NCBI GenBank assembly: GCA_963971225.1
Contig: OZ020269.1
Location: forward strand, 9,244,201-9,308,200
Length of the DNA stretch: 64,000 nucleotides
DNA from: Melieria omissa
Taxonomy: Eukaryota; Arthropoda; Insecta; Diptera; Ulidiidae
Reading direction: 5' to 3'
The translations under genes were made by a program, and so were the position numbers. This document shows, piece by piece, positions 16,036-27,969 of the stretch; the stretch's first letter is position 1; every line of letters starts with the position of its first letter. The notes beneath the pieces are model-generated. The model was not told the DNA's origin, ran no database searches, and saw only the letters and a program-made list of their open reading frames with translations.

Positions 16036-16435
16036 TATATATAAATGTAATTTTAATAATAAAAAAAGTTTACAGATCAATTCTGGCGCTTATCTGCTAC
16101 TATCCTTTGAAAACCCTGGTATGTTTCTATTCTATTAAATTTAATTATGTATCCTCGTTTTAAAGTGATGGAGCACTTTTTTGTTTAATATAAAAACCTA
16201 AACGCTTATCCCAAAACTTATTCCAAATAAATCCATACCCTATGCATTTATGGCTTCTAAAGCATTTACTGCAGTTTACATCCGGCACACCGTTCAGCAA
16301 TGTGTGCAATGCTTTTGTGTGCTGGGTTATGTTGTTACTACAGCTGTCACAAGAACATTCGACAACATAACCTCAGTAATTCTCTGTCCATCTAGTGGAA
16401 CGCACGTCACTTTTTGAGATTTCAATCTCCAGGAG
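16036..16435. promoter_or_regulatory. Spacer and probable TTLL12 promoter region
   Basis: 400 bp between the fold-back element and the TTLL12 start codon. No ORF or recognisable core motif could be assigned with confidence. The transcription start presumably lies in the last 100-150 bp before 16436. Confidence 0.3.
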
Positions 16436-18386
16436 ATGGATGGCATAAATCTCTTTACCCAGTTTGCTGCGCAGCACAAACCTCAGCTAGAGTCATCGGG
16501 CGTTCCGCAGCATCTTTGGGAAGCACTCTACCAAAAATTATCAAAGGAGATTTTCGACGCCGGTGAAGCACTGCAATTGCTACTTATTGACTACGACGAA
16601 GAGGAAGAAGCTGAGCCGGCTACGAGTACCAGCGGCGGAGACGTAGAGCCGCGTCCAGTATTTGCGTTGGCAGTAGCGCGTGAAAGTGGCATTAAAGCAA
16701 AGGACCCCAACGCAATCTATCTTGTCGATCATGCATGGACATTCCGCGTGAATATTGCTCGTCAGCAGCTGCAGCAACATCCGCAGCTCACCGACAGGTT
16801 GTGTGCCATTATGGGCATTGATCTGGAGAACGAAGCGCGCATCAATGAAGTGTTACGCCATGTGTGGCGCTACTGTCACGCCTACACGATCGCGAGCAGC
16901 GATCTCTCAGATGAGGAGCGTCAGCCCATTTGGTATGTAATGGACGAAGTGGGCTCGGCAGTGAACCACTCAGACGAGCCCAACTTTCGGGTGGTACCAT
17001 TCCTGTACCTCAACACGCAAACCACGTACAGTCTGCTCTTCCCGGTACGAGATTGTGAGTGTGGCGAGCAGGTCACCCGCGATTTTGTAGAGTACGTGTC
17101 AAAAGAAGCGCCTGAACGAGAAGCGCTTCTGTTGCCTTGGCGTGCAACTGATCTGCGTGAAGAATGCTTTACACAAACAGAGCCGGAGGCAGAGTACTTC
17201 TCTACCGGTCACATACCTGAAACTTATCCACAGGGTGAGGCCGCTCTGGAGGCACCACCGCGCAGCAGCGGTCAACCGCTTAAAGTCTACACCGAGTATG
17301 ACCTGCTGCGTGAACATCTCACGGCATTTGGATTCGAGCTAGTAGACAACAGGGAAAACGCAGATGTGCTTTGGTTAACGCATCACTTTAAGGACTTTGC
17401 CGAGTTGGCGCGCGACACGCCACAGAAATTCATTAACCAGTTCCCCTACGAATACGTAATCACCATAAAGGATCTGCTAGGAATCACCAGTCGACGTGCA
17501 GCCCAGGAGCATCACAATGCTGACACATTAGAAACATATCCGCGTTGGCTGCCGACCACGTTCAATTTGAAAACAGAACTGCCACAGTTCGCCTCCTATT
17601 ACCAACATCGTGCCGCCAGGGGTCTGAATAATCACTGGATCATAAAGCCGTGGAATCTCGCACGCGGTCTAGACACACACATTTCCGACAGCTTGGTGCA
17701 GATTGTGCGACTACCAATAACAGGACCAAAAATCGCTCAGAAGTACATCGAACGTCCCGTTCTCTTCCATCGATCGGAACTGAATGCCAAGGTGAGGTCA
17801 CAAGATCAACAATAATCTTCTTATTCTGTACAATTTCAAGTTCTAGGTCAAATTCGATATACGATACGTGATTCTACTAAAAAGCGTACAACCACTAGAG
17901 GCCTACATATACCGCAAGTTCTTTTTACGCTTCGCCAACAAACCGTTCGCACTCGACCACTTCGATGATTATGAACAACATTTCACCGTCATGAACTACC
18001 ATGAAGAGGCACAACTGCGGCACATCAAATGCGAAGATTTCCTCGGCTATTGGCAGAAACAGTATCCGGCGCATGCCTGGGCCGACATTGAACGCGAGAT
18101 CTGCAGTATGTTGTACGAGCTGCTGACTTGCGCCACGAAATTCGCACCTCCGCGCGGCATTGCACCGTGTGCACAGTCGCGTGCCTTGTACGCAGCTGAC
18201 ATCATGCTGGCGTTGGATCTGTCTGCCGGCGAACGTATGCAGCCAAAACTACTGGAAGTGAATTGGACGCCAGACTGCCAACGTGCATGCCAGTACTATC
18301 CGGACTTCTTCAACGACATATTCAAATTGCTATTCCTAAATCAGAACAACGACGAGCATTTTCGGCTACTGCAGCCGTCAGAGTAA
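16436..18386 (+). CDS. TTLL12: Tubulin-tyrosine ligase-like protein 12 (TTLL12)
   Basis: Member of the tubulin-tyrosine ligase-like family; TTLL12 is generally regarded as a catalytically atypical member with an N-terminal SET-like region. Two exons, 16436-17791 and 17847-18386, joined at NAK/VKFDIRY, give 631 residues, close to the mammalian length of about 640. The N-terminal half contains the TTLL12-type segment PIWYVMDEVGSAVNHSDEPN. The TTL domain follows: VLWLTHHFKDF, NQFPYEYVITIKDLL, NNHWIIKPWNLARGLDTHIS, and the C-terminal LLEVNWTPDCQRACQYYPDF. The 55-bp intron is GT-AG. The start codon opens the whole conserved frame; there is no upstream in-frame conserved sequence. A diverged repeat of its immediate 3' flank occurs at 22381-22430. 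Confidence 0.93.
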
Positions 18387-18390
18387 CTGT

Positions 18391-18440
18391 TAAGAGTTAA
18401 ACTGTTTTACTGAATTAAAAAATACAGTAAGATGTAACAC
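18391..18440 (+). repeat. 50-bp sequence repeated at 22381-22430
   Basis: Begins TAAGAGTTAAACTGTTTTAC, five bases after the TTLL12 stop codon. The same sequence with about seven differences begins TAAGAGTTCGACTGTTTTAT at 22381, in the same orientation, 3990 bp away. The interval contains the mariner copy and the TIR element at 20550-21842. Confidence 0.7.
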
Positions 18441-18512
18441 TTGGTTCAATAATGTGTGTGACTAACTAATTAAAACACATTTTTTTGCCAAAATTCCAAT
18501 TTTGGCCAATTT

Positions 18513-19562
18513 TTATTCATCAACATAGTCCCCTTTTAGGGAGATACAATCATTCCAACGCTTTTCCAATCTTTCGATACCGCCTTTGTAGAACGATTTT
18601 TCTTTGCCTTCAAAATAGGCGTTAGTTTCGGCGATTACTTCATCATTTGAGCCAAATCTTTTACCATGGAGCATCTTTTTGAGGTCTGCGAAGAGCCAGT
18701 AGTCGCTGGGGGCCAGATCTGGAGAATACGGGGGATGAGGAAGCAATTCGAAGCCCAATTCATGCATTTTTGCCATCGTTTTCATCGACTTGTGACACGG
18801 TGCATTGTCTTGGTGAAACAACACTTTTTTCTCCTTCATATGGGGCCGCTTAATCGCGATTTCTTCTTTCAAACGTTCCAACAACGCTATATAATAGTCG
18901 CTATTGATTGTTTTCCCTTTCTCAAGATAGTCGATGAATATTATTCCCTGCACATCCCAAAATACTGACGCCATAACCTTGCCAGCCGATGTTTGTGCCT
19001 TTGGACGCTTTGGGCGGCTTTCACCGGTTGCATGCCACTCAGCAGACTGCGGATTTGACTCTGGAGTGAAATGGTGGATCCATGTTTCATCCATTGTGAT
19101 GTACCGACGCAAAAACTCCGACTTGTTGCGCGTAAACATGTCCAAACAGCTCTTTGAATCATCGATTCGTTGTTGTTTTTGCTCCGGTGTGAGCAAACGC
19201 GGCACCCATTTCGAAAACACCTTTTTCATAACCAAATGTTCGTGTATTATGGTGTGTACACTGCCTGCTGATATCTTTAGAATGTCAGCAATCTCCCCCA
19301 CTTTCACTTCACGGTCGGACATAATGATTTTCAGTGTTTTTTCAACGTTTTCCGGAATAACAGCTTTATTTGGCCGTCCAGTAGATGGAATGTCATCGGT
19401 GTCTGTACGACCACGTTTGAATCCGGCATACCAATAACAAATGGTTCTTTTTGATGGAGCAGAGTCCGAATAATGTTTTTCAAGCCATTCCTGGCATTGA
19501 ACAGTATTTTTTTTCATTAAAAAACAATGATAAATCAGCACACGAAATTGCTTTGAATCCAT
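18513..19562 (-). mobile_element. mariner transposase, intact ORF
   Basis: A 349-residue uninterrupted frame with the full mariner architecture: N-terminal helix-turn-helix region (residues 1-115), linker WVPRLLTPEQKQQR, and catalytic triad D158 (MDETW), D252 (HQDNAP) and D287 (YSPDLAPSDYW), giving D,D34D spacing. Mariners are cut-and-paste transposons with TA targets. No stop or frameshift is visible, so this copy may be young or active. The terminal inverted repeats were not resolved by eye: the left flank contains TTTTGGCCAATTTTT and the right flank, inverted, GGCCAAAAAAGAG, which share only GGCCAA. Confidence 0.95.
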
Positions 19563-20549
19563 TTTTTTTTTGAAAACTCAAAAGTAGTGTCACTTAAAGC
19601 ACTGTAACTTGTAAACTAATGGCAAAGTAAATCCTAAGTAGCGCCACTCTTTTTTGGCCGGACACTAGTGGCAGTGTTGCCGCACAAGCAGTGCTACCCC
19701 ATAACGATTTTCTGTTGGTTTTGGGAGTAAATTGTATGCCTAATTTTCTGACTGCTCTTTCCAATCAAGAAATAAAGATATGTTTGAAAGATTAAATATC
19801 TTAATAAAACTGTAAAATTACTGGAGAAATACAATAGTTATTACCACAATTGATTAAAATAGACAACATTTGAATAAAAATTTCTATTTTCTTTCCCACA
19901 AATAATTTCATGATAAAAGGATTTACTTTGCTAATGGTCGGATTGACATATAATTTTGACAGTAAGCCTAAAAGGTTCACAATTTCGAAAAAAAATATTG
20001 ATTTAGTATTAGTGCCGCCATCTATGTGTCAGGCACACACATTATTGAACGAAGTGTTACCATAATTTTTATTATATTATGAGGTGTACAAAGTTTTCGT
20101 AATATAAGAAATAATGACACCTTTGTTACAAACTAAAATTTTGATGTTTCTCTAGTTTCTCCAATTATAATACGATTCCGACAAGTACCTCAATTTGGAA
20201 AAAAAATTTGTATATATAAGTGGAGGTTTCTATGTCAAGTTTGTGGTGTAGCAATTGGCATAAAGTTTTGTCATCCGGTATTCATTCGCCATTAGAATGT
20301 CAGCGTTGCGGGATCTCATAGCAGTGATGAGTAGAAGATTTGCAATGATTTTTCCCAATGATATTACAAACCGCCTGACGACAAATACATTGCCTTAACT
20401 TAAGACGTACGACTTTAAGTTGACAAACGCGGCCTGTTTTTAAGGATATCATGATTTTTAGGATTTCAAGTTTATGTTCGCAATATTCACGTAATTTTCA
20501 ACTATTTGATGGCAGTTTGCTTTTGATTGTAAATTTTTTTGTATATTGG
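19563..20549. other. mariner 5' flank and AT-rich spacer
   Basis: Roughly the first 100 bp is the mariner 5' untranslated part and terminal region. The remainder is AT-rich with no conserved coding sequence. Confidence 0.4.
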
Positions 20550-21842
20550 CACAGAACAAACAATATACAGAATGCGCATCTGGTGTAAAGAAAATTTACT
20601 TCGCGGGTTCCAGCGGTAGGACCCGTTTGTAGATGCGGGGGAAGCAGTAAAAGGGACGAAAACACACAGAGCGCGAGAGCGTAAGCTGAGAAGCTGCGAC
20701 CGCGCACCACACACTGTGGTTGTTGTTGTTGGGCAACAAAGCGATGTGCCGCTTGCATGTTGGTGCCATGGCACAATAAACAAGGTAGTGGCAGGAAGGA
20801 GCGAAAAAATTCACGTGTATTTTGTTAGTGTTTTTGTTCGGTTCATTGTCAAATCGGACGGACGGTTCTCTTGCCAACAGTATTGCCAGCATCGAATAGA
20901 CCACTTGGTCTATTCGAAAACGTAAAAATACATCAATTAACAGCAAAAGTACATAGCTTCTTTGTTTTAATCTGTTGTTTTACAATTAGGGGCAAAAGTG
21001 CTAAGTCCATAGTTCGCTGATTTTGCGTTAATTCATAAAAGTTAACGAAAATTGGAAAAATAATATTCTTTCGTCATTGCAAAAATGCTTAAAATTTCAC
21101 AGAAAAAGAGTTGACTGGCAATGCTGTTCTCCGAATGTAAACAAAACAGACAACAATTTCTGACAACCTACCGAACTCAGACGAGAAAAAAATAAAATTC
21201 GCTCCTTCCTGCCACTACCTTGTTTATTGTGCCATGGTTGGTGCTGGCTCGTGCTCGCTCTCCGCTTGCTTTTTGACAAACAAGAGCAAGAAGTGGACAG
21301 GCAGTTTCATAGAAAAATTGATTGAGCGATCGCCAAGGCACATAAGGTGGTTGCACTACGGGAAAAACCAAAATTCAATGGATTTTATAAGTTCTTTTGG
21401 TCTGCTTGTAAAATAGAAGTTGTAAAAAGTACAAATGGCTACAATGAAATATATGTGTTAAATATTGAAACAACCAAGACGCATTAAGAAAGTGATAATA
21501 AGTGGAAAACTATTGCTACAATGTTGTGCTAATTATCAAAGAATGCTGCAACTACCTATTGAATTTGCCTTGGCGATCGATTTGCCAAATCAACCACAAT
21601 TTCAATGTGCACGAGTAAAGCCAAGCTGGCTTGCTGCGGAAAGCGACAACATTGCGTGTTGTTGTCGAAATGAGAATAAAGCCCAAAACCATCGAATCTA
21701 TGCGTATACAATACATCAATTCGCGCTTACTCTCTCCGTTCCCTTTACATTTTCCTCACCTTTGTTGCTTCACGACCGCGTCTGAAATGAAATCGCAAAA
21801 TTATTTCAGATGCGCCTTCTGTATACTGTTTATTCTAAGAAG
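20550..21842. mobile_element. Putative non-autonomous transposon with nested inverted repeats
   Basis: The left end CACAGAACAAACAATATA continues CAGAATGCGCATCTG. At the right end (about 21808-21842), inverted, the sequence is TTAGAATAAACAGTATACAGAAGGCGCATCTG, an imperfect terminal repeat of about 33 bp. Inside lies a second, tighter inverted repeat of about 45 bp: 20762-20806 (containing TGCCATGGCACAATAAACAA) against 21199-21243. No transposase ORF is seen. A 50-bp relative made almost entirely of the same termini is at 25442-25491. No clear target duplication was found, so the outer limits are tentative. Confidence 0.55.
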
Positions 21843-22636
21843 CAATGAATGAAGAATGAAGAGCAATCAACCCTCTAATTTTAAACATAGCAAAACAAAT
21901 AAACTCAGATTCCCTATTTTATACACAAACATCACTTGGTAAGCTTGAAGGCAGGCATAGTTAAAAACTGAGCAAATGCTGTGGTCTATGTTTATTAATG
22001 TAATTCCAAAATCGATTGCCGCATCATCTTCGAGTGCGTACGCGTTATTTACAATTTTAAAGAATTTAATCTTAATTATAGTACATAGCTTAATAGAGGA
22101 TTATAAAGGAAGCTTAATTTAAACAATCAAATATATTAAACAATAGCATGAGGGTGTGTGTATCTGTGTGCATATTAGCATTTTATCATACCACGTACTT
22201 ATGTACAAAGAATTTTGCAGACACAGGAGTTAAAACAACAAATACAATAATCGAAATTGGGCGAGTTTCATATTTACAACGTTGGATTTCATTTTGTTTA
22301 GCAATAGGTTCGTAATACATTTATTATAAAAGGAATTATCACATTTTCCTTAGCTGTGAATTAAGCTACATACTAACTCCTAAGAGTTCGACTGTTTTAT
22401 TGAATTAACAAATACAGTCAGGTGTACATAGCTACATACTAAAACTGCCGTCATCCTATCACTTTATGTGTATATATATAAAAATGTTTTATGCCAAATG
22501 CCCAGAAATTGTTTGCACAAAATCTTCGAAAAGGGCTTAAAACTTTCTGAATACTTTTGAGCTTACTACTCAGAACATGTTAAGCATTTAATCGAAAAAT
22601 CGCCGTATCTCGTATAAAAACCAACAGTACATTTAT
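21843..22636. other. Spacer, probable Tmem63 3' UTR
   Basis: AT-rich sequence downstream of the minus-strand Tmem63 gene. It contains at 22381-22430 a copy, about 43 of 50 bases identical, of the sequence just after the TTLL12 stop codon (18391-18440). No coding sequence is supported. Confidence 0.4.
22381..22430 (+). repeat. Second copy of the 50-bp repeat from 18391-18440
   Basis: Direct-orientation partner of 18391-18440, about 43 of 50 matching bases. Located in the presumed 3' UTR of the minus-strand Tmem63 gene. Confidence 0.7.
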
Positions 22637-25030
22637 TCAGGCGTCTACACTGTTCACACTGCACTGCGAACTGATGTCAAAGTCCGATACACTGTCCGAG
22701 CCGTATCCCGCATTGCCGCCATTAGCATGCGGATGTGCACCCGTCGACGCTGATGCCACCACCGCGCGTGTTCGCAGCACTTCTGGCACGTAAATCGGCG
22801 CCGGTCCCGCCATCTCCACAATGCTCGGACGACGCACCGCGGCGCAGCGCTTGATCGGTGACATGAATAAGAACAGCGTAATGGTTATTGCGAACGTAAT
22901 GGTTAGTATGATGGTGCGTGCCATGCCGTTGCCACGCAGCGCCGATATCATCGCCATCACCAGCAGCAGAATCGCAACGGAGAACTTGGTCATCGTGACG
23001 GCGGTAGAGTGTATCTTACCGCCGCTGCGCGAAATCATGTTGGATGGACCGTAGGCAAAGTACAGATTGTGCCGGTCCACAAAGTGCTTGAAACAGATGT
23101 ACACCATGGCGAACGGCATGATCAACGGGCAAAACACACTGTACACGATCGAAATCGTAAAAATGAGCACTGTCCAGGCGTAGTGTGTACCGAAGGGGAA
23201 CTCTATCAGTATGGACTTGCGAATGTAAGGTGTCTCCGCCTTCGATTTTGCCGTGCAAAGCATCCAAATGTAGACGATTAGCTCCGGAAAGCGTAGCAGC
23301 TCCAGCGACGTACCAATGAAGGCAGCAGTTATGACGAAATTAACATAGAAGGAGCCCCGGTCAGGCAAAACGATGCACTGCCAACGCATCGTGTCATTGC
23401 TCCACGACCACTCGAGTAGCGCCTGCGCGGACGGCAACCCCAGTGACGGCAGTATGAAAATCATCATGAGCAGATAGCCGAAGCACTTGGTCATGATCGA
23501 ATAGTTCTGCAGCGAGCGCGTGTAGTGCGCCAACCACTTATCCGAGAAGGCGACAATGACAGGCATCAGGGCTGACAGCGTCCACAGCATAAGTGTGGGC
23601 AGAAACTCTGAAATAACTGGCGAAATTTTGCTAATGTTGCCCTTAGCCAACGCAACGCTGTCCAGCAGATTCACCACGATGGCAGGTGTAGTCAGGAAGA
23701 AGAGCACTATGAACAGAATGATGTTCACGAGGGACCACTTAAGGTACCAGTGACTTTTGCTGACATTAAGGTGCTGCCAGAAGAGATCGTCCGGCGAGGG
23801 AGCGAAGTCTAAATGCCATTGACGGTAGGTGCCCGGCGTGAAGTGACTGACGATGTTCTGTGCCTCTTGTACTGTGGACACCGTGAGGAAGGCAATGCCA
23901 AGCGGCTCGTTTAAGGCAGCAGCCCGGAGACGTGCCACATCACCAGCGAGAGTCTGCTCTTCGCGCTTGTAGTACTCGTACGCGTTCTCCTTCTTGCACG
24001 AACACAAGTTGGGCTTCACCTAACACAAAAAGAAAGCAAGCAAATCATTAACAACATTCACCTCAACTGGCGTAGGGAGATAGCTGCCTACCTGCATGGT
24101 GTTGCGTTCACGATGAAACTCACAGTATAGCCGCGCCTCCAGCACCCTCTCGTACTCAGAATTCTGCACGTCCAGCTTGGAAATGTTGTAGGCTATCTGA
24201 ACATCCTCAATACTCACGTCCGGAAAGAGTTCCTGAATGTAGTGCCGAACCACGGTCTTGTTGCGGTCGTTTGCCGAAATATTGGTGATCATGATGCTGC
24301 GCGTGGCCGCCTTCTTGAAGGCGTTGCGCCCAGATGTGCGACGCATAATCAGCACAACCAGCGGAACGTAGATGATCGTCACAATGACGTGCACCCACAG
24401 CCACGGCGAATCGGGCGACAAATTAGACATTGTTGTCCGGCCGATTGTATTCACATCGTACTTGTTGTTTGCAAAGTTCACCGGCAAAATTACAACCAGT
24501 GACACCGCCGTCACAATGGCCATCACCACCATTAAGTGCTGTTGAAAGGACAGATAGTGCACCGCATCGGGACCGGTGTGCAGTAGAATTTGCTCCTTAC
24601 GCAGCTTCCAAGTGATTTTGAACCAAGAGAAAACGCCCTGATCGTAGTGTATCGGCGAGAACGGAGTGCTATCAGAGTTGGCCGACGTAACGCTGCCGCG
24701 TGCCGCACCGTTCTGTGGACCAGTGTTCGACTCCTGCGCTTCTACCGATGACGGATCGACCACGCTCGACGCGCGCGAGTAGAAAACTTGAGTCCATCGC
24801 TTTCTGCTGCCGCTATTGTTCACTAAGGACAAGCGTCCATAGTCGCCGGCCTGGTGGCGCAGCACTGTGAACAGCAAAACGAACAGCACAAACGACATCA
24901 CGTTGAGAATCAACGTCTCCGGGATGCCGTTGTAGGCATTGGTGAAAAAGGAGGTCTTGGCTGGCAGCTCTTTGCAGTTCTCGTCGTCGCCCCATCCGCC
25001 CGATTCGGACAAATTGTTCATGATATCCAT
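22637..25030 (-). CDS. Tmem63: TMEM63/OSCA family mechanosensitive cation channel
   Basis: Multi-pass membrane protein of the OSCA/TMEM63 family, force- or osmotically gated cation channels related to TMEM16. Two coding exons, 25030-24092 and 24019-22637, give 773 residues; the 72-bp intron is GT-AG and joins RERNTMQ to VKPNLCSC. Visible features: an N-terminal membrane segment ([18 protein letters not shown]), [20 protein letters not shown], a cytosolic RNA-recognition-like region (residues about 230-400) with the family segment [20 protein letters not shown], then a run of hydrophobic segments to about residue 710, and a polar C-tail. Length fits the family's 750-830. The start ATG at 25030 is followed by a second in-frame ATG three codons later. 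In flies the family is implicated in food-texture and humidity sensing, from general knowledge. Confidence 0.95.
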
Positions 25031-27969
25031 GCTGTGGAGCGCGCTAGACGCACAAGTACGTTTGCACTAGCACTCGATTGCCAACAACACTGGCTTCTTT
25101 GGTCAGTTAGTTGTGCGCGAAAATCTGCAAAAGACAACACTTCGTTGATCGATCACTAAACATTGAAGGATTATTTGCGGGCCAAATGTACTTAGGAATA
25201 ATTGGAAAAATCTGTTTTCCAGAAAAGCAAAAAGCATGTATCATAGTGAACGCGCTGCACGGCCACTGATATATAACTAAGCCTAATGTGCAAAGGTGAT
25301 TCCGTTATTGCGATAAAAATGAGTAAACTTGTAATAGAAATGGCCTTATTCGGCGATATATAAGCCGCATTCTTTTTTGAATTTCGTTTGAAGTAAGTGG
25401 CACATGCTTTGGTGACAACACTCAGAAAGTTAGTGTCATAGCACAGAACAAACAATATATAAACAAACAATATAATACTGTTTATTCTGTGGTCATAGTC
25501 AACAGGAGATGTTTCAAGCTATTCATCGTTTCATCTCTGTAAACTAAACGTTATAATTTTGCATTATTCTTTAACGTTTCGATTTTTTATGACGAAATCA
25601 ATAACAATAATCTAAGGACATTTAAGTCGCTCTCCAGGCCGATATTTAATGTTGTGGTTCTGAAAATTCAAAGTTTATGCTTTCAAACAGTTACACAGCA
25701 AATTGCTTGGGTTTTATATCTTCCAAAAATCTGTTTTTGTTTTTTTTACTACATTATTAGCTTTTTACTACTTCTACTTATGTACGTTGTTTTAACACTT
25801 TTTCATTGCTAGTTGTTTATCCTATATCCCAAATAAATCGAAATTAAAGGTCGAACGATTATGCAACGTGGCTACAAAGCCGGCTAATATTATTTTCTAC
25901 TTTACTACGTCTCTACGTTAGAATATCTAAACACTAAACAAACATAAGTCGAAACGGAAAGTCTGTGTTTTAATTAAATATTTGATTGGCTGGCGCTTAA
26001 CACCTCTTAACGACTGCAAAAAGGTCTAACAAATGTTGCACAATATTGAAATTTTCCACAAGTTGGCATCCTGACCAACTAATAAACAGCAGCAGGTCAA
26101 GAACGGAAATTAGCAAATCTTCATTTGTGGAAACGACACTAATGCATACAGCCGCTAATCTAATCGTTGGACCAGGCCGGCACGGTAGCCTTATTTTGTT
26201 GTTGCATTATCTCCGGCTATGAAAATGTAAATGATTTTTCAAATTCAGCGGGTTCATGTGATGCGATGCGCAATAAATGTGTTTGATTGGGCCCAGTAAC
26301 TGCACTAATCTTATTGGGTCACGCACAATAAATATACGCTTTATGTGCATTCAATTTGGCAGAATAAACCCAAAATTATTAATATGCATTGCCGAAACAA
26401 GTAAATGTCATTGTTCGGTGTTGTGGAGCGAAGTCATAATTAGCTCAGCGAACTCCGTTCTTGAATGTTGGCAAAAATGACTATGATCACCCATTGAAAC
26501 AATAGTGAAAGATTTATAATTTTAAACGGCAATACTGTTGTTTGCATGTCTAGAATCGTAAATAAAGTGTTTGTGCTTTTCTTCTTTTTTTGCGACTACT
26601 GTGTCTTGTTCTATAAAACGGAACCAGTTCAGCGCTTGATGTCATCGCCCACGTTCGCACTGGCTTTCTACATGCGTATTTCAATGGTTTTCGCACTCAC
26701 TTCAGTGACACTATACAATTTCATACGCTTCCTAGTTATCTTCTCACTTTTTACGTTGCTCTATCTCCGCTAGTAAATATTTGTTTAATTACGCTTTTTG
26801 CGTTATCTTATTTTGCTTTTTTCGTTTACACTATAAATATTCACTAAAAACTTTACTTCAACAACACTCAACTATTTACTTTACAACATTTAAATACTCA
26901 GCGCGATAACCATTTTCTCAACTGCACACACGGGGGCTAGTGGTAGAGTAGCCGTTAACCCACTGACTCTTTGTAGTGAACACTCAATCACCGCCGTTTT
27001 GCCTACGAATGCAACCTGTCCAAAAATTCAAATAATAGAGAATAACAAAAGAAATGAATCATCGCTTGTTTAATGCTTCAACAAGCTTTGGAGGGAAGAG
27101 TGGCGAAGGCCTTAGGCAGAATGAGCATTGAAAAAGGGGGCAGCTGGTTGGCGTTGCAATTGTTGCTTACTGGAAAATCAATCCGCTGAAGCCAGACCTA
27201 CTACCACCGCTCCCAAATAGTGTGCATGACTGCCTTAAACTAGCTATCCAACCGCAGAACCGAGAATACAGAGCACTCAACCGTGCTCCCGGAGTTCAAT
27301 TACCGTCCATCATTAGCTACATACGCTCTAAGCCAAGTTGTAAGCGAGTGTGATTTGTGGTTTTCAGCTATTTCTTTTCACTAGCTTCCTTAGCACTTCT
27401 TTGACTTCGCACGTCATGTAGCCCCCACAACTGTGCACTTCACTCTAACATAACTTTAGTGATCGCCTTCTCCAAAATTCACTTTTTTGTTGTTTTTTAC
27501 CTCTTAATTAAATTTGTTTTTATCAAACCTTCGAGCAGTAAATTTCAACGCAGTTGAACCGTCACGAAAACAAAAACATATGTGGGGCAGCGAATGAACG
27601 AGTTGGCGAAAGCGATTTGCTAGACAGTGCTACCAAGTCTGTATTGACTTTGATATTTTTTTAGAAATTTTTCGACGACGACAACTTGAATCTCACATGA
27701 ATCTCATATCCAATAATCATTCTCTCCGACGCAACAGAAAACACCAAAACGTGTACAACATAGCTTAGCACAAAGCGATTTCTCTTAAATTGGAGGGCAT
27801 GGACGTGGACATGGGTACTTAACCGAACACTAATTGACATTCGCTCGATTAGGCAGCACTCTAACTCTTTGAGTTAGGCAGCACTTGCGACATTTGTCTC
27901 CTCTCCGGACATCATACGGCCGTTTTCATATTCTTTCTATTTCGAGAAATTCAGAAATCTTACATAAAA
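25031..27969. other. Divergent intergenic region between Tmem63 and the TOM6-like gene
   Basis: About 2.9 kb between divergently transcribed genes. Apart from the 50-bp MITE at 25442-25491 nothing coding is recognised. About 26880-27460 is less AT-rich and could be regulatory. The last 150 bp before 27970 should hold the TOM6-like promoter. Confidence 0.35.
25442..25491. mobile_element. 50-bp minimal MITE with 7-bp target duplication
   Basis: CACAGAACAAACAATAT at the left and ATACTGTTTATTCTGTG at the right are imperfect inverted repeats with only about 16 bp between them. GTCATAG directly flanks both sides (25435-25441 and 25492-25498). The termini match the larger element at 20550-21842, so this looks like an extreme internal-deletion derivative of the same family. 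Confidence 0.65.

Noticed and set aside
18484..19671. Exact mariner borders
   Set aside because: Left and right flanks share only GGCCAA by eye; I could not fix the terminal repeats or TA duplication, so only the ORF is reported.
26546..26773. 75-residue hydrophobic frame
   Set aside because: Hydrophobic because of T-rich DNA; no conservation I recognise and no regulatory context.
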